Below the pieces are notes generated by a model. That model was not told the DNA's origin. It saw only the letters and a list, made by a program, of their open reading frames with translations, and made no database searches. From assembly GCA_942492855.1 (NCBI GenBank), contig OW818647.1, positions 434,001 through 498,000 on the forward strand: a stretch of 64,000 bases of DNA. Reading direction: 5' to 3'. Of this stretch, positions 32,188 through 41,280 are shown piece by piece. Origin of the DNA: G963677485 sp942492855. Lineage in GTDB: Bacteria; Armatimonadota; HRBIN16. Made by a program: the position numbers and the translations under genes. Position 1 is the first letter of the stretch. Every line of letters begins with the position of its first letter.

Positions 32188-34315
32188 AGGAGTGTGCGCC
32201 ATCATGACAGCAGCCATCGCAGCCTCAGCTATGGCTCAGGCACAGAATCCGGCTATCAAAATCTCGGTGAACAAGAAGAGCACCGGAATGGGTCAGACGA
32301 TCGAGCTTACGGCCAAATCTACGCTACCCGACGGCAAACCCGCGGCCGGCTGGATGATCCTGCCATACGTCAACGGCCAGCGGTGGGGTGCTCACGAATA
32401 CGCAGATGCCAAGGGCAAAGCCGTGTTCCAGATCCCTCTGCCCCGCGTGGGCAAGCAGATCATCACCGCCAGTGCCATGACCACCGTGGAGGACCCCTCT
32501 CACTGGATATGGGCGGACAAGGTGTCGGATGGCCAGACCATCACCGTACGCCACAGTTTCAACATCAAGGGCAAGCCGCTCGGTGCTCAGCTCTGGGTCG
32601 CCGTTGACGACAACTGCGTGACCAAAATCAACGGCAAGTCACTGGGCGAGTCTGGCGGCTGGTTGGGTAAAAGGAATCTGCGCATACCCTCAGGCCTGCT
32701 TGTGTCCGGCGAGAACAAGATTGAGTCTGTGGTCAACAACGGCAGCGGACCTGCCGGCTTCCTGCTGAGGCTGGAAATCGAGACCGACGCGGGCCCACAG
32801 CTTGTGGTCTCCGACAAAACCTGGACAGTGCAGGAAGGCGCATCATCAGCCGTCGCCGTGAAAGACCTGGGGCCCGCCAGCGATGGTCAGTGGAGCATGG
32901 ACAAGTGGCCAGGCTCCAGCAACAAGGCACAGATGTACACAGGCGCGGTCATCAGCCCCGACATGCCCGTGTCCAACCCAGTGGTTGTGGATGTGCTGCG
33001 GCGCGATCTGCAAGCTCCACCTAAGGACCCCAAGCATCTGGTTGTGATGCAGTGGGAAAACTGGTATAGCAAGACCATCTATAGTTGGGGTACCGCCCAA
33101 GCCGTGCCAGTCATGGGATTCTACAACTCCGCCGACGAGAACGTGATGCGCCAGCACATCATATGGATGATCGAGGCAGGCACCGACATCATTCAGTGCG
33201 ACATGAGCAACAACATTTGGGATGTGAAGGACTGGGACGACCGCGCGGGCATGGTCAACGAGCTGTTCTTCATAAACCAACTGATGCTGGAGACCATGGC
33301 CAAGATGAAGGATGAAGGCATCGACGTGCCCAAATTCATGATTCTGTCGGGCGTGAACTGGACCGAAAATGGCCCTAAGGTCGTCAATGCGCAGTTAAAT
33401 GCGCTTTACCACACGTTTGTCAACAACCCCCGCTGGGCGGACCTTTACTACCGACTGGACGGTAAGCCGTTGGTGCTGCTGCTTGACCTGCCCGGTAAAT
33501 ACTACGCCGACCGAGCCAACCTCGACAACCGCTGGAACATCCGCTTCGCCAGCGTGAACATGGAGACCAACGTCGACCAGCGCAACAAGGGGTTCTGGAG
33601 CTGGATGGATAATGAGGCCACCAGCGTTCCAGGGCCTGACGGCAAGCCTGAGGCGATCACGGCCTCCATCGGCTGCTTCAACAGCGGCGGATGGCTCGAT
33701 CCCGGCAGCCATGGCCGACGCGGCGGAGCGACCTTCGTAGAGGACTGGCAGACCGTGATGAAGGACAAGCCGCAGCACATCTTCATCCACCAGTTCCAGG
33801 AGTTCGCCGGTCAGACAGAGGGTCAGGGGTACGGCCCGAACAAAGACAGGTATGTCGACAGCTACAGCGTCGACCTCAGCGATGACGTAGAGCCGGTCTC
33901 CCTCACCACTCCCGCCTACCGCGGCAAGGGCGGTTGGGGCTACTTCTACCTCAACCTGAACAAGGCGCTGGTGGACCTGCTGCGACAGAAGACTCTCGAG
34001 ACCTCCGTGCTGGTGGTCGCCAAACCCGACCGACGGCACGAAGTGTCAGGCAACAGCATGGATCTCGAGTGGCGCACAGTGGGCGAACCGCTGGCTGAGG
34101 GTGTCACCATCGCCATTGACGGCAAGGTGGTCGCCACTGGCGTGAAGGAGCCTACCCTGAAGGTAGACATCAGCAAGCTGAAACCAGGCCTGCACACCAT
34201 CACGCTCACTGCACCCGGTGCCATGCAGCGTTACCGCCTGGCATGGGACGACGACAGCCTGCCGCTGGCCCAGTTGGAGCCTGCCACGGTTAGTATGGAG
34301 TTCCTCCGCAAGTAA
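32177..34315 (+). CDS. Secreted GH71/GH99-like protein, copy 3
   Basis: This 712-residue paralogue has a signal peptide ending AMAQAQ, then the same Ig-like, jelly-roll, barrel and C-terminal sandwich order (MQWENWYSKTIYSWGTAQAV, VMGFYNSADENVMRQHIIWM, CDMSNNIWDVKDWDDRAG). It lacks the 12- to 14-residue charged tail present in copies 1 and 2. It overlaps copy 2 by 11 bases with AAAGGAGAAA upstream, exactly repeating the copy 1/copy 2 junction. The duplication unit therefore included the gene boundary. Substrate is unknown. Confidence 0.82.
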   Translation: MLNRGVCAIMTAAIAASAMAQAQNPAIKISVNKKSTGMGQTIELTAKSTLPDGKPAAGWMILPYVNGQRWGAHEYADAKGKAVFQIPLPRVGKQIITASAMTTVEDPSHWIWADKVSDGQTITVRHSFNIKGKPLGAQLWVAVDDNCVTKINGKSLGESGGWLGKRNLRIPSGLLVSGENKIESVVNNGSGPAGFLLRLEIETDAGPQLVVSDKTWTVQEGASSAVAVKDLGPASDGQWSMDKWPGSSNKAQMYTGAVISPDMPVSNPVVVDVLRRDLQAPPKDPKHLVVMQWENWYSKTIYSWGTAQAVPVMGFYNSADENVMRQHIIWMIEAGTDIIQCDMSNNIWDVKDWDDRAGMVNELFFINQLMLETMAKMKDEGIDVPKFMILSGVNWTENGPKVVNAQLNALYHTFVNNPRWADLYYRLDGKPLVLLLDLPGKYYADRANLDNRWNIRFASVNMETNVDQRNKGFWSWMDNEATSVPGPDGKPEAITASIGCFNSGGWLDPGSHGRRGGATFVEDWQTVMKDKPQHIFIHQFQEFAGQTEGQGYGPNKDRYVDSYSVDLSDDVEPVSLTTPAYRGKGGWGYFYLNLNKALVDLLRQKTLETSVLVVAKPDRRHEVSGNSMDLEWRTVGEPLAEGVTIAIDGKVVATGVKEPTLKVDISKLKPGLHTITLTAPGAMQRYRLAWDDDSLPLAQLEPATVSMEFLRK

Positions 34316-34597
34316 CCGTGCGTGAAAGGGGCGACCAACGGCCGCCCCTCCTGCCGCCAGACTTCCAATGGCGGGAACCAACGCAGAGGCGCAAAGGTGC
34401 AAGGACGAAGAGTCGGGGTACCAATCCGTCCGATCCGTCGGATTCTGTGGTCCAGACAAATATCCGGTGCGGTCTGGCGTGTAGACCGCACCAACTTGTT
34501 TGGTGAAATCATTCAAGCATAGGAGTATAGTATTCGCGGATGATCGATATTTTGGTCTGATGGTGCGGCTATACATACCAATGATAACAGGGCATAT
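34316..34597. other. Gap after the GH triplication with a short palindrome and GGATT-type repeats
   Basis: Just after the copy 3 stop, AGGGGCGACCAACGG-GCCGCCCCT (about 34323-34349) can form a hairpin and may end the GH operon transcript. Further on there is a GGTACCAATCCGTCCGATCC segment shared with 35340-35380. No gene is seen. Confidence 0.5.
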
Positions 34598-35035
34598 ATG
34601 ACAAAACAGCAGATTGTCAGATTCCTGGAGTTGATACACGGCAACCCTACAGCAGAAGACATACAGGTAGCACTTCGGTTGCAGGAGATCAACCTGTCGG
34701 TTTCTTTACAAAAGCTGAGCAGACACATGCAGCACACTCCGCATTACCACGAATACCATTCACAGAACGCAGCAGCAGGAAAACCACAGCCAAGCTACTT
34801 TATTGAAGGTATTGGTTGTGATGATGTCCGGTTGTTGATCCATCGGTATGCAGGAACTGGTTTGCTGGTATTTCAAGATAATCGGTGGAGAGCTATGGAG
34901 TATATCGCCGATGTTGGGCGTAATATCGGGTATACTTGGAGCTGGAGAGACAATCAAATGCGGGTGACTAACGCATTGATGATCCACTATTCGCAACGCG
35001 GGTGTCACGCATATCCGGATAGGCCAAGAAGATGA
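34598..35035 (+). CDS. Hypothetical protein, 145 aa, first gene of a two-gene cassette
   Basis: I do not recognise this protein. It begins with a helical segment (TKQQIVRFLELIHGNPTAED), has a histidine-rich middle (HMQHTPHYHEYH) and ends with MIHYSQRGCHAYPDRPRR. There is no signal peptide or membrane helix. The region is lower in GC than its neighbours. The stop overlaps the next start as ATGA, so the two small genes are coupled. Such small, AT-richer coupled pairs are often accessory (toxin-antitoxin-like or phage-derived), but nothing in the sequence proves it. Confidence 0.6.
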   Translation: MTKQQIVRFLELIHGNPTAEDIQVALRLQEINLSVSLQKLSRHMQHTPHYHEYHSQNAAAGKPQPSYFIEGIGCDDVRLLIHRYAGTGLLVFQDNRWRAMEYIADVGRNIGYTWSWRDNQMRVTNALMIHYSQRGCHAYPDRPRR

Positions 35036-35253
35036 CTTTAGAAATGCTGCCTCAGATCATGGAAACCTACGCAGAACTATCATTACAAAATGGTAGCTCT
35101 GTCCGAGGTTATGTGATGACATTTGTCTCTGCCGAAGAGCAGGCCAACCAAGGTGCCCCAGACGCCATTGTGGTCGACACAGATGGTGGATTGGTCTATG
35201 TACCCGTCGTTGACATCAAGAGTTGCAAGGCATACGACAAACAATCTGCCTGA
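35032..35253 (+). CDS. Hypothetical protein, 73 aa, second gene of the cassette
   Basis: This small soluble protein carries a beta-rich core (ELSLQNGSSVRGYVMTFVSA, DAIVVDTDGGLVYVPVVDIKS) like an SH3/Sm-type barrel. No named family is recognised. It overlaps the preceding gene by four bases (ATGA), so it is translated from the same message. A binding partner for the 145-residue protein is a reasonable guess only. Confidence 0.6.
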   Translation: MTLEMLPQIMETYAELSLQNGSSVRGYVMTFVSAEEQANQGAPDAIVVDTDGGLVYVPVVDIKSCKAYDKQSA

Positions 35254-35639
35254 TAGGTGACAGACGAAGCACCCGCTAAGTACCGAGGGCCCGCTAGGAA
35301 CCCAATGCAAAGGCGCAAAGGTGTAAGGACGCAGAGTCGGGGTTCCAATCCGTCCGATCCGTCGATTCCGTCGGATTCCCGGATTGTCTGAACCACGGAT
35401 TACGCGGATGACACGGATAGGTTCGGATGGGAAAGGGAAAGGCCAATCGGCAGATTGGCGTTCCCAGGAGAAGGTGAACGCAAGGGTGTCCCATATACAT
35501 GATCGGTCCGATCCGTTCGATTCGTCGGATTCCACCCCCCAAAACGCGAAAAGTCCGCCCCGGTTAGGATAAAACCGGAGCGGATATAGGAACGGTGAAG
35601 GGCGGTTCGCGAACCGCCCTTACCATGAAATAGCCGCCC
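35254..35639. repeat. Intergenic repeat block before secA
   Basis: The gap contains a TCTGAACCACGGATTACGC module (from 35388) that runs into GGCCAATCGGCAGATTGGC. Its reverse-complement relative is at 4595-4672. It also contains a hairpin of the CCGGTT type (35554-35584) and the 20-bp palindrome at 35600-35619, identical to 4822 and 21188. No gene is seen. The last two elements lie just beyond the secA stop and could end its transcript. Confidence 0.65.
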
Positions 35640-38600
35640 CTAGGCGTCTTTACCGTGGCACTTCTTGAACTTCTTCCCGCTGCCGCAGGGGCAGGGGTCG
35701 TTGCGTCCCACCTTGTTTTCGGCGCGGTAAGTGCCTTGGGCCATCTGCGATAGCGCATCGCCTCCCCCACCCTCTTGGGGTTGGGTGTTCTGCTGCGGCT
35801 TACGGACAGATGTCGATGGGGCAGCGGTCTCTTCTTCGGATTCGCCCGCACCGAACAAGCGGGTCACACGCGGTGCCTCCACCTCAGGTTCCGCAGGGGC
35901 CACGTTGATGTGGTATATCCAGCGCACGGCCTCTTCCTGCAGGGAGCCCATCATCGCCTGGAACATCTCAAAAGCTTCCTTCTTGTATTCCACAAGCGGG
36001 TCCTTCTGACCGTATCCACGCAGACCGATATGCTCGCGAAGGAAGTCCATGTTGGCAAGGTGTTCCATCCACTTATTGTTGATGGCATGAAGCATACACC
36101 ACTTTTCAGCGGCGCGCATCAAGTCGGTGCCAAGTTCTTCCTCGCGCTTTTCATAGATTTCGATAACCTTCTGCTGAACGTACTCTTCCAGTTCCTTCTC
36201 TGGAACAGCTTTCAGCTCGTCCAGAGTGACGTACCGACCGAACTCGAATATATCGTCAAGCTGGCGATAGGCAGCTTCAGCATCAATCTGCCCTGGATTG
36301 TCCAAGTCCTGGAACAGCGCGACGCAACCAGCAGAGACCGACTGGGCGAAGCCCTGCATCGTGCTGGTGAGCTCGGCACCCTCCAGAACGCGGCGGCGGT
36401 CGCCGTAGATGGTCTTGCGTTGCTCGTTCATGACCTCGTCGTAGTCCAGCACGTTCTTTCGGATTTCGAAGTTGAACGCTTCTACTTTCTTCTGGGCCTT
36501 TTCGATCATGCGGCTGAGCATCTTCATGTCCACCGATTGATCCTCTTCCCAGAGCTTCATGAAGGGGTGGTTGCTGCGGTCACCAAACCGGCGCCACAGT
36601 TCGTCTTCCAGTGATACATAGAAGCGGCTTTCGCCCGGGTCGCCCTGACGGCCAGATCGTCCACGCAACTGGTTGTCGATACGGCGTGATTCATGCCGTT
36701 CTGTACCCAGTACGAACAGTCCCCCGACAGAACGAACCTGATCGGCCAGCACGCTGCGCTCATTTTCGTTGGCAGGGGGCGGCAATAGCGTCATGTGACC
36801 ACGCCGGTAGCTTTGCGCGCCCTCTTCCAGCTCGTCGCTATCCTCTACCTCGGGCACCATGGTGCCGCCCAGCAGGATGTCCACACCACGTCCGGCCATG
36901 TTGGTGGCGATGGTGACGGCTCCCACCTTACCGGCATCGGCGATGATGATGGCCTCTTTTTCGTGGTATTTTGCGTTCAGCACGTTATGCGGAACGCCTC
37001 CACGGAAAGCCTCTTTGAGAAGGCCTTCACTGCCAGCAGGCGCATCGATCAGCTTGATGACCGCTGCCAGGTTCTCCGGCATCTCCATGTCCGGCACGAT
37101 GCCGAACTTTGTGGCCAGAGGAGTCAGCTTACTGATGTTCAGTTCGCGGATAGGAGCGTTCAAGATCGCCCGAGCTGTGTTCTTCTCCTCATTGTTCATC
37201 TGCTTGGATTCGTCCAACTTTTGGCGAATGAGGTGTATCAGGCAGAGCACTTTGAGTGCGGTGGTCTGCAAGCGCGCGGAGAGCTTTTCGCTCATCTCGA
37301 TCGACCGTGTTCCAACTAGAACAGGCTGTTGCTTGCAGTAGAGTCGCAGGATGTCGGTTGATATTCCGCGGATTTTGGCCTCTTCCGATTTGTAGATCAC
37401 ATCGGGTTGGTCTTTTCGGACAAGCGGCTTGTTGGTGGGCACCTGCACGACGTCCAGCGCGTAGATTTTGCGGAACTCGTCCTCTTCTGTCTTCGCGGTT
37501 CCCGTCATACCGGCCAGCTTGTCGTAGATGCGGAAGTAGTTCTGGAAGGTGATGGTGGCGAGGGTCTGGTTCTCTTGACGGACCTTCACGCCCTCTTTCG
37601 CCTCAATGGCCTGATGCAGTCCATCGCTGTAGCGGCGGCCAAACATCAAACGCCCTGTGAACTCATCCACAATCACAATCTCAGGCCCCTCTTTGCCCTG
37701 CTTCACCACATAGTCGATGTCCAGTGTGAAGATGGCGTGGGCCTTCAATGCCGCGCTGACATGGTGCATCATATCCTGGTTGTCGCTCAGATTGTCGATG
37801 CCCAGTCCCTGCTCGCAGCGGGTGGTGCCCTCTTCGGTCAGGGTGACAATCTTCTGCTTCTCTTCGACCTTGAAGTGTGTAGCCGGTTCCAGCAGGCGAA
37901 CCACCTTGTCCACACGGTCGTAAAGATCGGTCGATTCACCGGCATATCCTGAGATAATCAGCGGGGTGCGGGCTTCGTCCACCAGAATGGAGTCGACTTC
38001 GTCCACGATGGCGTAGTGCAGCTCCCGCTGCACCAGGTCCTCTTTGCTGAAGGACATGTTGTCACGCAGGTAGTCAAATCCAAACTCGTTGTTGGTGCCG
38101 TATACGATGTCACAGGCGTATGATTCGCTGCGGTGGACATCCCTCAGATACATATATCTTTCGTCGGCGTTGTAGAAACTGGGGTCGTAGACGTATGAAC
38201 CGCCGTTATCGCCGGTTTCGGCGCTTTGCCCCTGGATCACTCCAACGCTCATGCCCAGCGAGTGATACAGCGGGGCCATCCACACGGCGTCACGGCGGCT
38301 GAGGTAGTCGTTAGCGGTGACTAGGTGTGCGCCGCGGCCTTCCAGCGCATTCAAGTAGAGTGCCAGGCTGGCCATCAGCGTCTTACCTTCTCCGGTCTTC
38401 ATCTCAGAGATGCGGCCGTCATGCAGCACGATACCGCCGATGAGCTGAACATCGTAGTGGCGCATTTTCAGGATGCGTTTTGAGGTTTCGCGGACGACCG
38501 CAAAGGCCTCAGGCAGCAGCGAGTCCAGCGACTCACCATCTGCCACGCGGCGACGGAACTCATCAGTTTTCGCTTGTAGACCGTCTGTGTCCAGCGAAGC

Positions 38601-38696
38601 GATCGATGGCTCTAAGGCGTTTATTTTCTCAACAACGCGCTGATAGCGCTTGATGTCTTTCTCATTAGAGTCGAACAGGCGAAGAAGTGAAAGCAT
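35640..38696 (-). CDS. secA: Preprotein translocase ATPase SecA
   Basis: This 1018-residue SecA drives Sec export with SecYEG. It has Walker A EMKTGEGKTLMA (about 98-109), DEVDSILVDEARTPLI (232-247), the second helicase domain with ATNMAGRGVDILLG, and QLRGRSGRQGDPG. The C-terminal zinc tail CPCGSGKKFKKCHG binds SecB or the ribosome in other species. It is longer than the common ~900 residues. About 90 extra residues (near 478-566) sit between RSIEMSEKLSARLQ and GVPHNVLNAKYHEKEA in the second nucleotide-binding domain, where E. coli has only a short link. The ATG at 38696 follows GGAGCC. Confidence 0.98.
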   Translation of the reverse strand: MLSLLRLFDSNEKDIKRYQRVVEKINALEPSIASLDTDGLQAKTDEFRRRVADGESLDSLLPEAFAVVRETSKRILKMRHYDVQLIGGIVLHDGRISEMKTGEGKTLMASLALYLNALEGRGAHLVTANDYLSRRDAVWMAPLYHSLGMSVGVIQGQSAETGDNGGSYVYDPSFYNADERYMYLRDVHRSESYACDIVYGTNNEFGFDYLRDNMSFSKEDLVQRELHYAIVDEVDSILVDEARTPLIISGYAGESTDLYDRVDKVVRLLEPATHFKVEEKQKIVTLTEEGTTRCEQGLGIDNLSDNQDMMHHVSAALKAHAIFTLDIDYVVKQGKEGPEIVIVDEFTGRLMFGRRYSDGLHQAIEAKEGVKVRQENQTLATITFQNYFRIYDKLAGMTGTAKTEEDEFRKIYALDVVQVPTNKPLVRKDQPDVIYKSEEAKIRGISTDILRLYCKQQPVLVGTRSIEMSEKLSARLQTTALKVLCLIHLIRQKLDESKQMNNEEKNTARAILNAPIRELNISKLTPLATKFGIVPDMEMPENLAAVIKLIDAPAGSEGLLKEAFRGGVPHNVLNAKYHEKEAIIIADAGKVGAVTIATNMAGRGVDILLGGTMVPEVEDSDELEEGAQSYRRGHMTLLPPPANENERSVLADQVRSVGGLFVLGTERHESRRIDNQLRGRSGRQGDPGESRFYVSLEDELWRRFGDRSNHPFMKLWEEDQSVDMKMLSRMIEKAQKKVEAFNFEIRKNVLDYDEVMNEQRKTIYGDRRRVLEGAELTSTMQGFAQSVSAGCVALFQDLDNPGQIDAEAAYRQLDDIFEFGRYVTLDELKAVPEKELEEYVQQKVIEIYEKREEELGTDLMRAAEKWCMLHAINNKWMEHLANMDFLREHIGLRGYGQKDPLVEYKKEAFEMFQAMMGSLQEEAVRWIYHINVAPAEPEVEAPRVTRLFGAGESEEETAAPSTSVRKPQQNTQPQEGGGGDALSQMAQGTYRAENKVGRNDPCPCGSGKKFKKCHGKDA

Positions 38697-38821
38697 TATT
38701 TAGTGGCTCCTGGGCCGACACGTGCTCGTATTACTTGCGGGAATGACCCACTAAAATGGTATCACACCTCGACAGGGTATCCTAACGCGTGGTCATATGC
38801 GGCTATTTGCTATTTAGTTGG

Positions 38822-39136
38822 CTACTTGTCGTCCTTGCTGATTTTAATAAGCATACGGATCATCTGGTAGAATCCGCCGATGGCACCGCCAATGGCACCA
38901 ATCATACTGTACAGGTTATCGAAGCCGAGTTTCTTATCGATCAAGGTTCCAATGCCCCAAAATATGGCGATGGTGATAGCCATCGTCAGTCCGACGGTGC
39001 TGGCCGCCAAGGCCTTATTCCCGCCAGCCTCTGCCAGCCGGCTGGAACCCCGTTTCTTCTTTTGAGGGGGTTCCAGTACCGGTGTTTCGATGACAGGCGG
39101 GTCCGGTATTACCATCTTTTCCGGCAGCTTTGGCAT
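38822..39136 (-). CDS. AtpZ/AtpI-family membrane protein
   Basis: This 104-residue protein has a proline-rich N-terminus, then two membrane helices: AASTVGLTMAITIAIFWGIG and a glycine-rich YSMIGAIGGAIGGFYQMIR. This two-helix plan with ID(K)K between them is typical of the AtpZ/AtpI family, small proteins usually encoded just before the F1Fo ATP synthase operon. Proposed roles are Mg2+/Ca2+ transport or help in c-ring assembly. Here there are no atp genes nearby; it lies between aspartate kinase and secA on the same strand. Family call is good; role here is open. Confidence 0.78.
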   Translation of the reverse strand: MPKLPEKMVIPDPPVIETPVLEPPQKKKRGSSRLAEAGGNKALAASTVGLTMAITIAIFWGIGTLIDKKLGFDNLYSMIGAIGGAIGGFYQMIRMLIKISKDDK

Positions 39137-39179
39137 CTGAAGCTGCTGATCATCATCTGGTAAGTTATTATCTATTCGG

Positions 39180-40541
39180 CTAACCCTGTTCTGCTACGTA
39201 GAGCTGGTGCAGCACTTTCACGCTGCGGGCCACATCGGTCTCCAGCACCAGGGCACTCAGGCTCATGTCGCTGTTGGCCGTTTGGATGACGTTGATGTCG
39301 TTGTTCATCAGTGTTTTCAAGAACGCAGCAGTGGATCCCGGCTTCTGGGTGATGGTGCGGCCGATGACGCTGACCAGCACGCAGTTCTCCGTCACGCTGA
39401 TCTCCACTTCGCGCACGTTACTCATGGCATCGCCGTGCTGTAAAAGATCGGATTGGGTCTTGTAGGTCAGGCTGCCTTCAGCTCCCACACGAAGCAGCAG
39501 CAGCTCATCACTTCCACCGCCCACAGGCATGATCAGCCCATCCAGCAGGCTGCGCACTAGGCTGAACTTCTCGCGAGGCACCGCAAATGCGAGTGCATCG
39601 GGGGTGTAACAGTTCAGATAGATCGGTGTTTTCGCCTGGGTGAGGATGCGGTAGATACCGGCTTCCACCAGCGGCTTCTGGGGGATAGCCCCAATCTTGA
39701 AGCGCAGGTAGACGATCGTGCCAGAGGTATGGGTGATGCCGGTGATCTCGGGACGCTCAACGCCCTCCAGCCCCTCTGGCGTGGTGACCAGCGTGCCGGC
39801 TTCATCGGTGTAGGTGCTCTTGACCCAAAGCGGGATGCTGTGCTGCATGGCGATTTCGGCCGCACGGGGGTGCAGCACTTTAGCTCCCTGGTGGGCGATT
39901 TCCGCCACTTCCTGGTAGCTGATTGCTGGCAGCGTGATGGCCGCTTTGACCACGGAGGGGTCGGCTGTCATGACGCCATTCACATCGGTGAATATCTCCA
40001 CCTTGGCCGCACGCAGAGCGGCTCCGACGGCACTGGCGGTCGTATCGCTTCCGCCGCGGCCGAGGGTGGTGACATCACCATGAACCCCGTCCACCTGTTC
40101 AGCGGTTCCCTGGAACCCGCACACCACCACGATCTTGCCGTGCTCCAGATGGCGCATGATAGGCGCGGCGTCCACACGCAGGATGCGTGCATTACCATAC
40201 TCGTTGTCGGTGACGATACCTGCTTGACCGCCAGTCAACGCCACGGCATCATACCCCATGCACTTCAGGGTGTGTGCCATGATGGCGGTGCTGATGATCT
40301 CACCGCACGCTAGCATCAGGTCCATCTCGCGTGTGTTAGGGGTAACTGACGGGTCGATGGTTTTCAGCATATCAGCCAGGGTATCGGTGGCGTATGGTGC
40401 GCCGCGTCGGCCGATAGCACTGACCACCACTACGGGCGAGTACCCCGCCTCTTTGGCGGCGATCACTTTGTTGGCAGCGAGAGCGCGGTGCTCCGGGCTA
40501 TTGACGGAGGTTCCGCCAAACTTTTGAACTACTATTTTCAA
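39180..40541 (-). CDS. lysC: Aspartate kinase
   Basis: This 453-residue enzyme phosphorylates aspartate, the first step to lysine, threonine, methionine and diaminopimelate. It has VVQKFGGTSV at the N-terminus, LTGGQAGI, TLGRGGSDTTA and IFTDVNGVMTADPS of the kinase domain, and two ACT domains from about residue 290 (ending LSALVLETD). The start is TTG at 40541 directly after the stop of the upstream ACT-domain gene, with GAGGAGGG upstream. A separate ACT protein encoded directly upstream suggests an extra regulatory subunit (inference). Confidence 0.96.
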   Translation of the reverse strand: MKIVVQKFGGTSVNSPEHRALAANKVIAAKEAGYSPVVVVSAIGRRGAPYATDTLADMLKTIDPSVTPNTREMDLMLACGEIISTAIMAHTLKCMGYDAVALTGGQAGIVTDNEYGNARILRVDAAPIMRHLEHGKIVVVCGFQGTAEQVDGVHGDVTTLGRGGSDTTASAVGAALRAAKVEIFTDVNGVMTADPSVVKAAITLPAISYQEVAEIAHQGAKVLHPRAAEIAMQHSIPLWVKSTYTDEAGTLVTTPEGLEGVERPEITGITHTSGTIVYLRFKIGAIPQKPLVEAGIYRILTQAKTPIYLNCYTPDALAFAVPREKFSLVRSLLDGLIMPVGGGSDELLLLRVGAEGSLTYKTQSDLLQHGDAMSNVREVEISVTENCVLVSVIGRTITQKPGSTAAFLKTLMNNDINVIQTANSDMSLSALVLETDVARSVKVLHQLYVAEQG

Positions 40542-41042
40542 CTACGCACCCTCCTCTACACCGAAGTGCTTACGCAGCACCTGTCCAGCCAGCTCTGCTT
40601 GATCCTGCGGGATCAGGCAGCGCACCGTCGCGTAACTGTCGCCCACTTCCACTGTGTGGATGTGGTTGGCGATCAGGGTGTCAGCGATCTGTGACATCAC
40701 GCCCCATGTTTCGCGCATGTTTCCCGCTGTGGTGGTGACCAGGCTTAGGTTTTCGGATACATTGACGTTGTATCCAGCCTCGGTTAAAACCTTGGCGCAT
40801 AAACTGGCCTGATGCTGTGGGATTGCGAAGGTGATCCACTCATCGTGGATTTTGGTGAAAGAGATGATAATGTCTTGATCTGCGACGATCTCCAGGGCCT
40901 CGACTTGGCGGGCCACACGGTTAATATCGCTGCTGTTTTTGACACGGATATGTGCAAAAAGAGGGGTAACCGTGACTCCGGTGACGCCTCGCTCCTGTTC
41001 AATGTGGTAACGGCAACAGGGGCCGTTGATCTCCGATGACAT
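40542..41042 (-). CDS. Stand-alone tandem ACT-domain protein
   Basis: This 166-residue protein is made of two ACT-like units. The first opens GVTGVTVTPLFAHIRVKNSSD and the second has NLSLVTTTAGNMRETWGVMSQIADTL. The pattern matches the regulatory C-terminus of aspartate kinases but no kinase domain is attached. ACT domains bind amino acids and mediate feedback control. The stop abuts the lysC start, so both are translated together. It probably modulates or complements the kinase, similar in principle to separate beta subunits of some aspartokinases, although those arise by internal initiation. Confidence 0.8.
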   Translation of the reverse strand: MSSEINGPCCRYHIEQERGVTGVTVTPLFAHIRVKNSSDINRVARQVEALEIVADQDIIISFTKIHDEWITFAIPQHQASLCAKVLTEAGYNVNVSENLSLVTTTAGNMRETWGVMSQIADTLIANHIHTVEVGDSYATVRCLIPQDQAELAGQVLRKHFGVEEGA

Positions 41043-41091
41043 GCAACCGCACCGTCCTGGTTATATAATAGTAGGCTAATACGCCATTATA

Positions 41092-41120
41092 AGTATGCCA
41101 AAGCTGGGGATAATTGACAA
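41092..41120 (-). promoter_or_regulatory. Possible promoter for the ACT-lysC-atpZ genes
   Basis: On the minus strand TTGTCA (41120-41115) and CATACT (41097-41092) are 17 bases apart; a TATAAT (41091-41086) follows at once. It lies about 50 bases before the ACT-domain gene. The -35 is good, the -10 is only fair at ideal spacing. I see no lysine riboswitch-like structure in the leader. Confidence 0.4.
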
Positions 41121-41280
41121 TTTAGCGGGTAGTGGCGCATGATTCGGATGAGACATGCTGCTAGGATGCGATGAACACAGTCTATAACCCGTAAATCAAT
41201 ATCACGTTAATGGCCATAGATTCCGCGACATCGATGTCAGTCTATTACCCACAAATAGGGTCCACACGATGGTGATCATC

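Noticed and set aside
39180..41042. ACT gene plus lysC as one frameshifted aspartate kinase
   Set aside because: The ACT gene is upstream, not downstream, and the kinase already has its own C-terminal ACT pair.
41043..41200. Lysine riboswitch ahead of the ACT-lysC genes
   Set aside because: The leader is short after the predicted promoter and lacks the multi-helix junction expected of that riboswitch.
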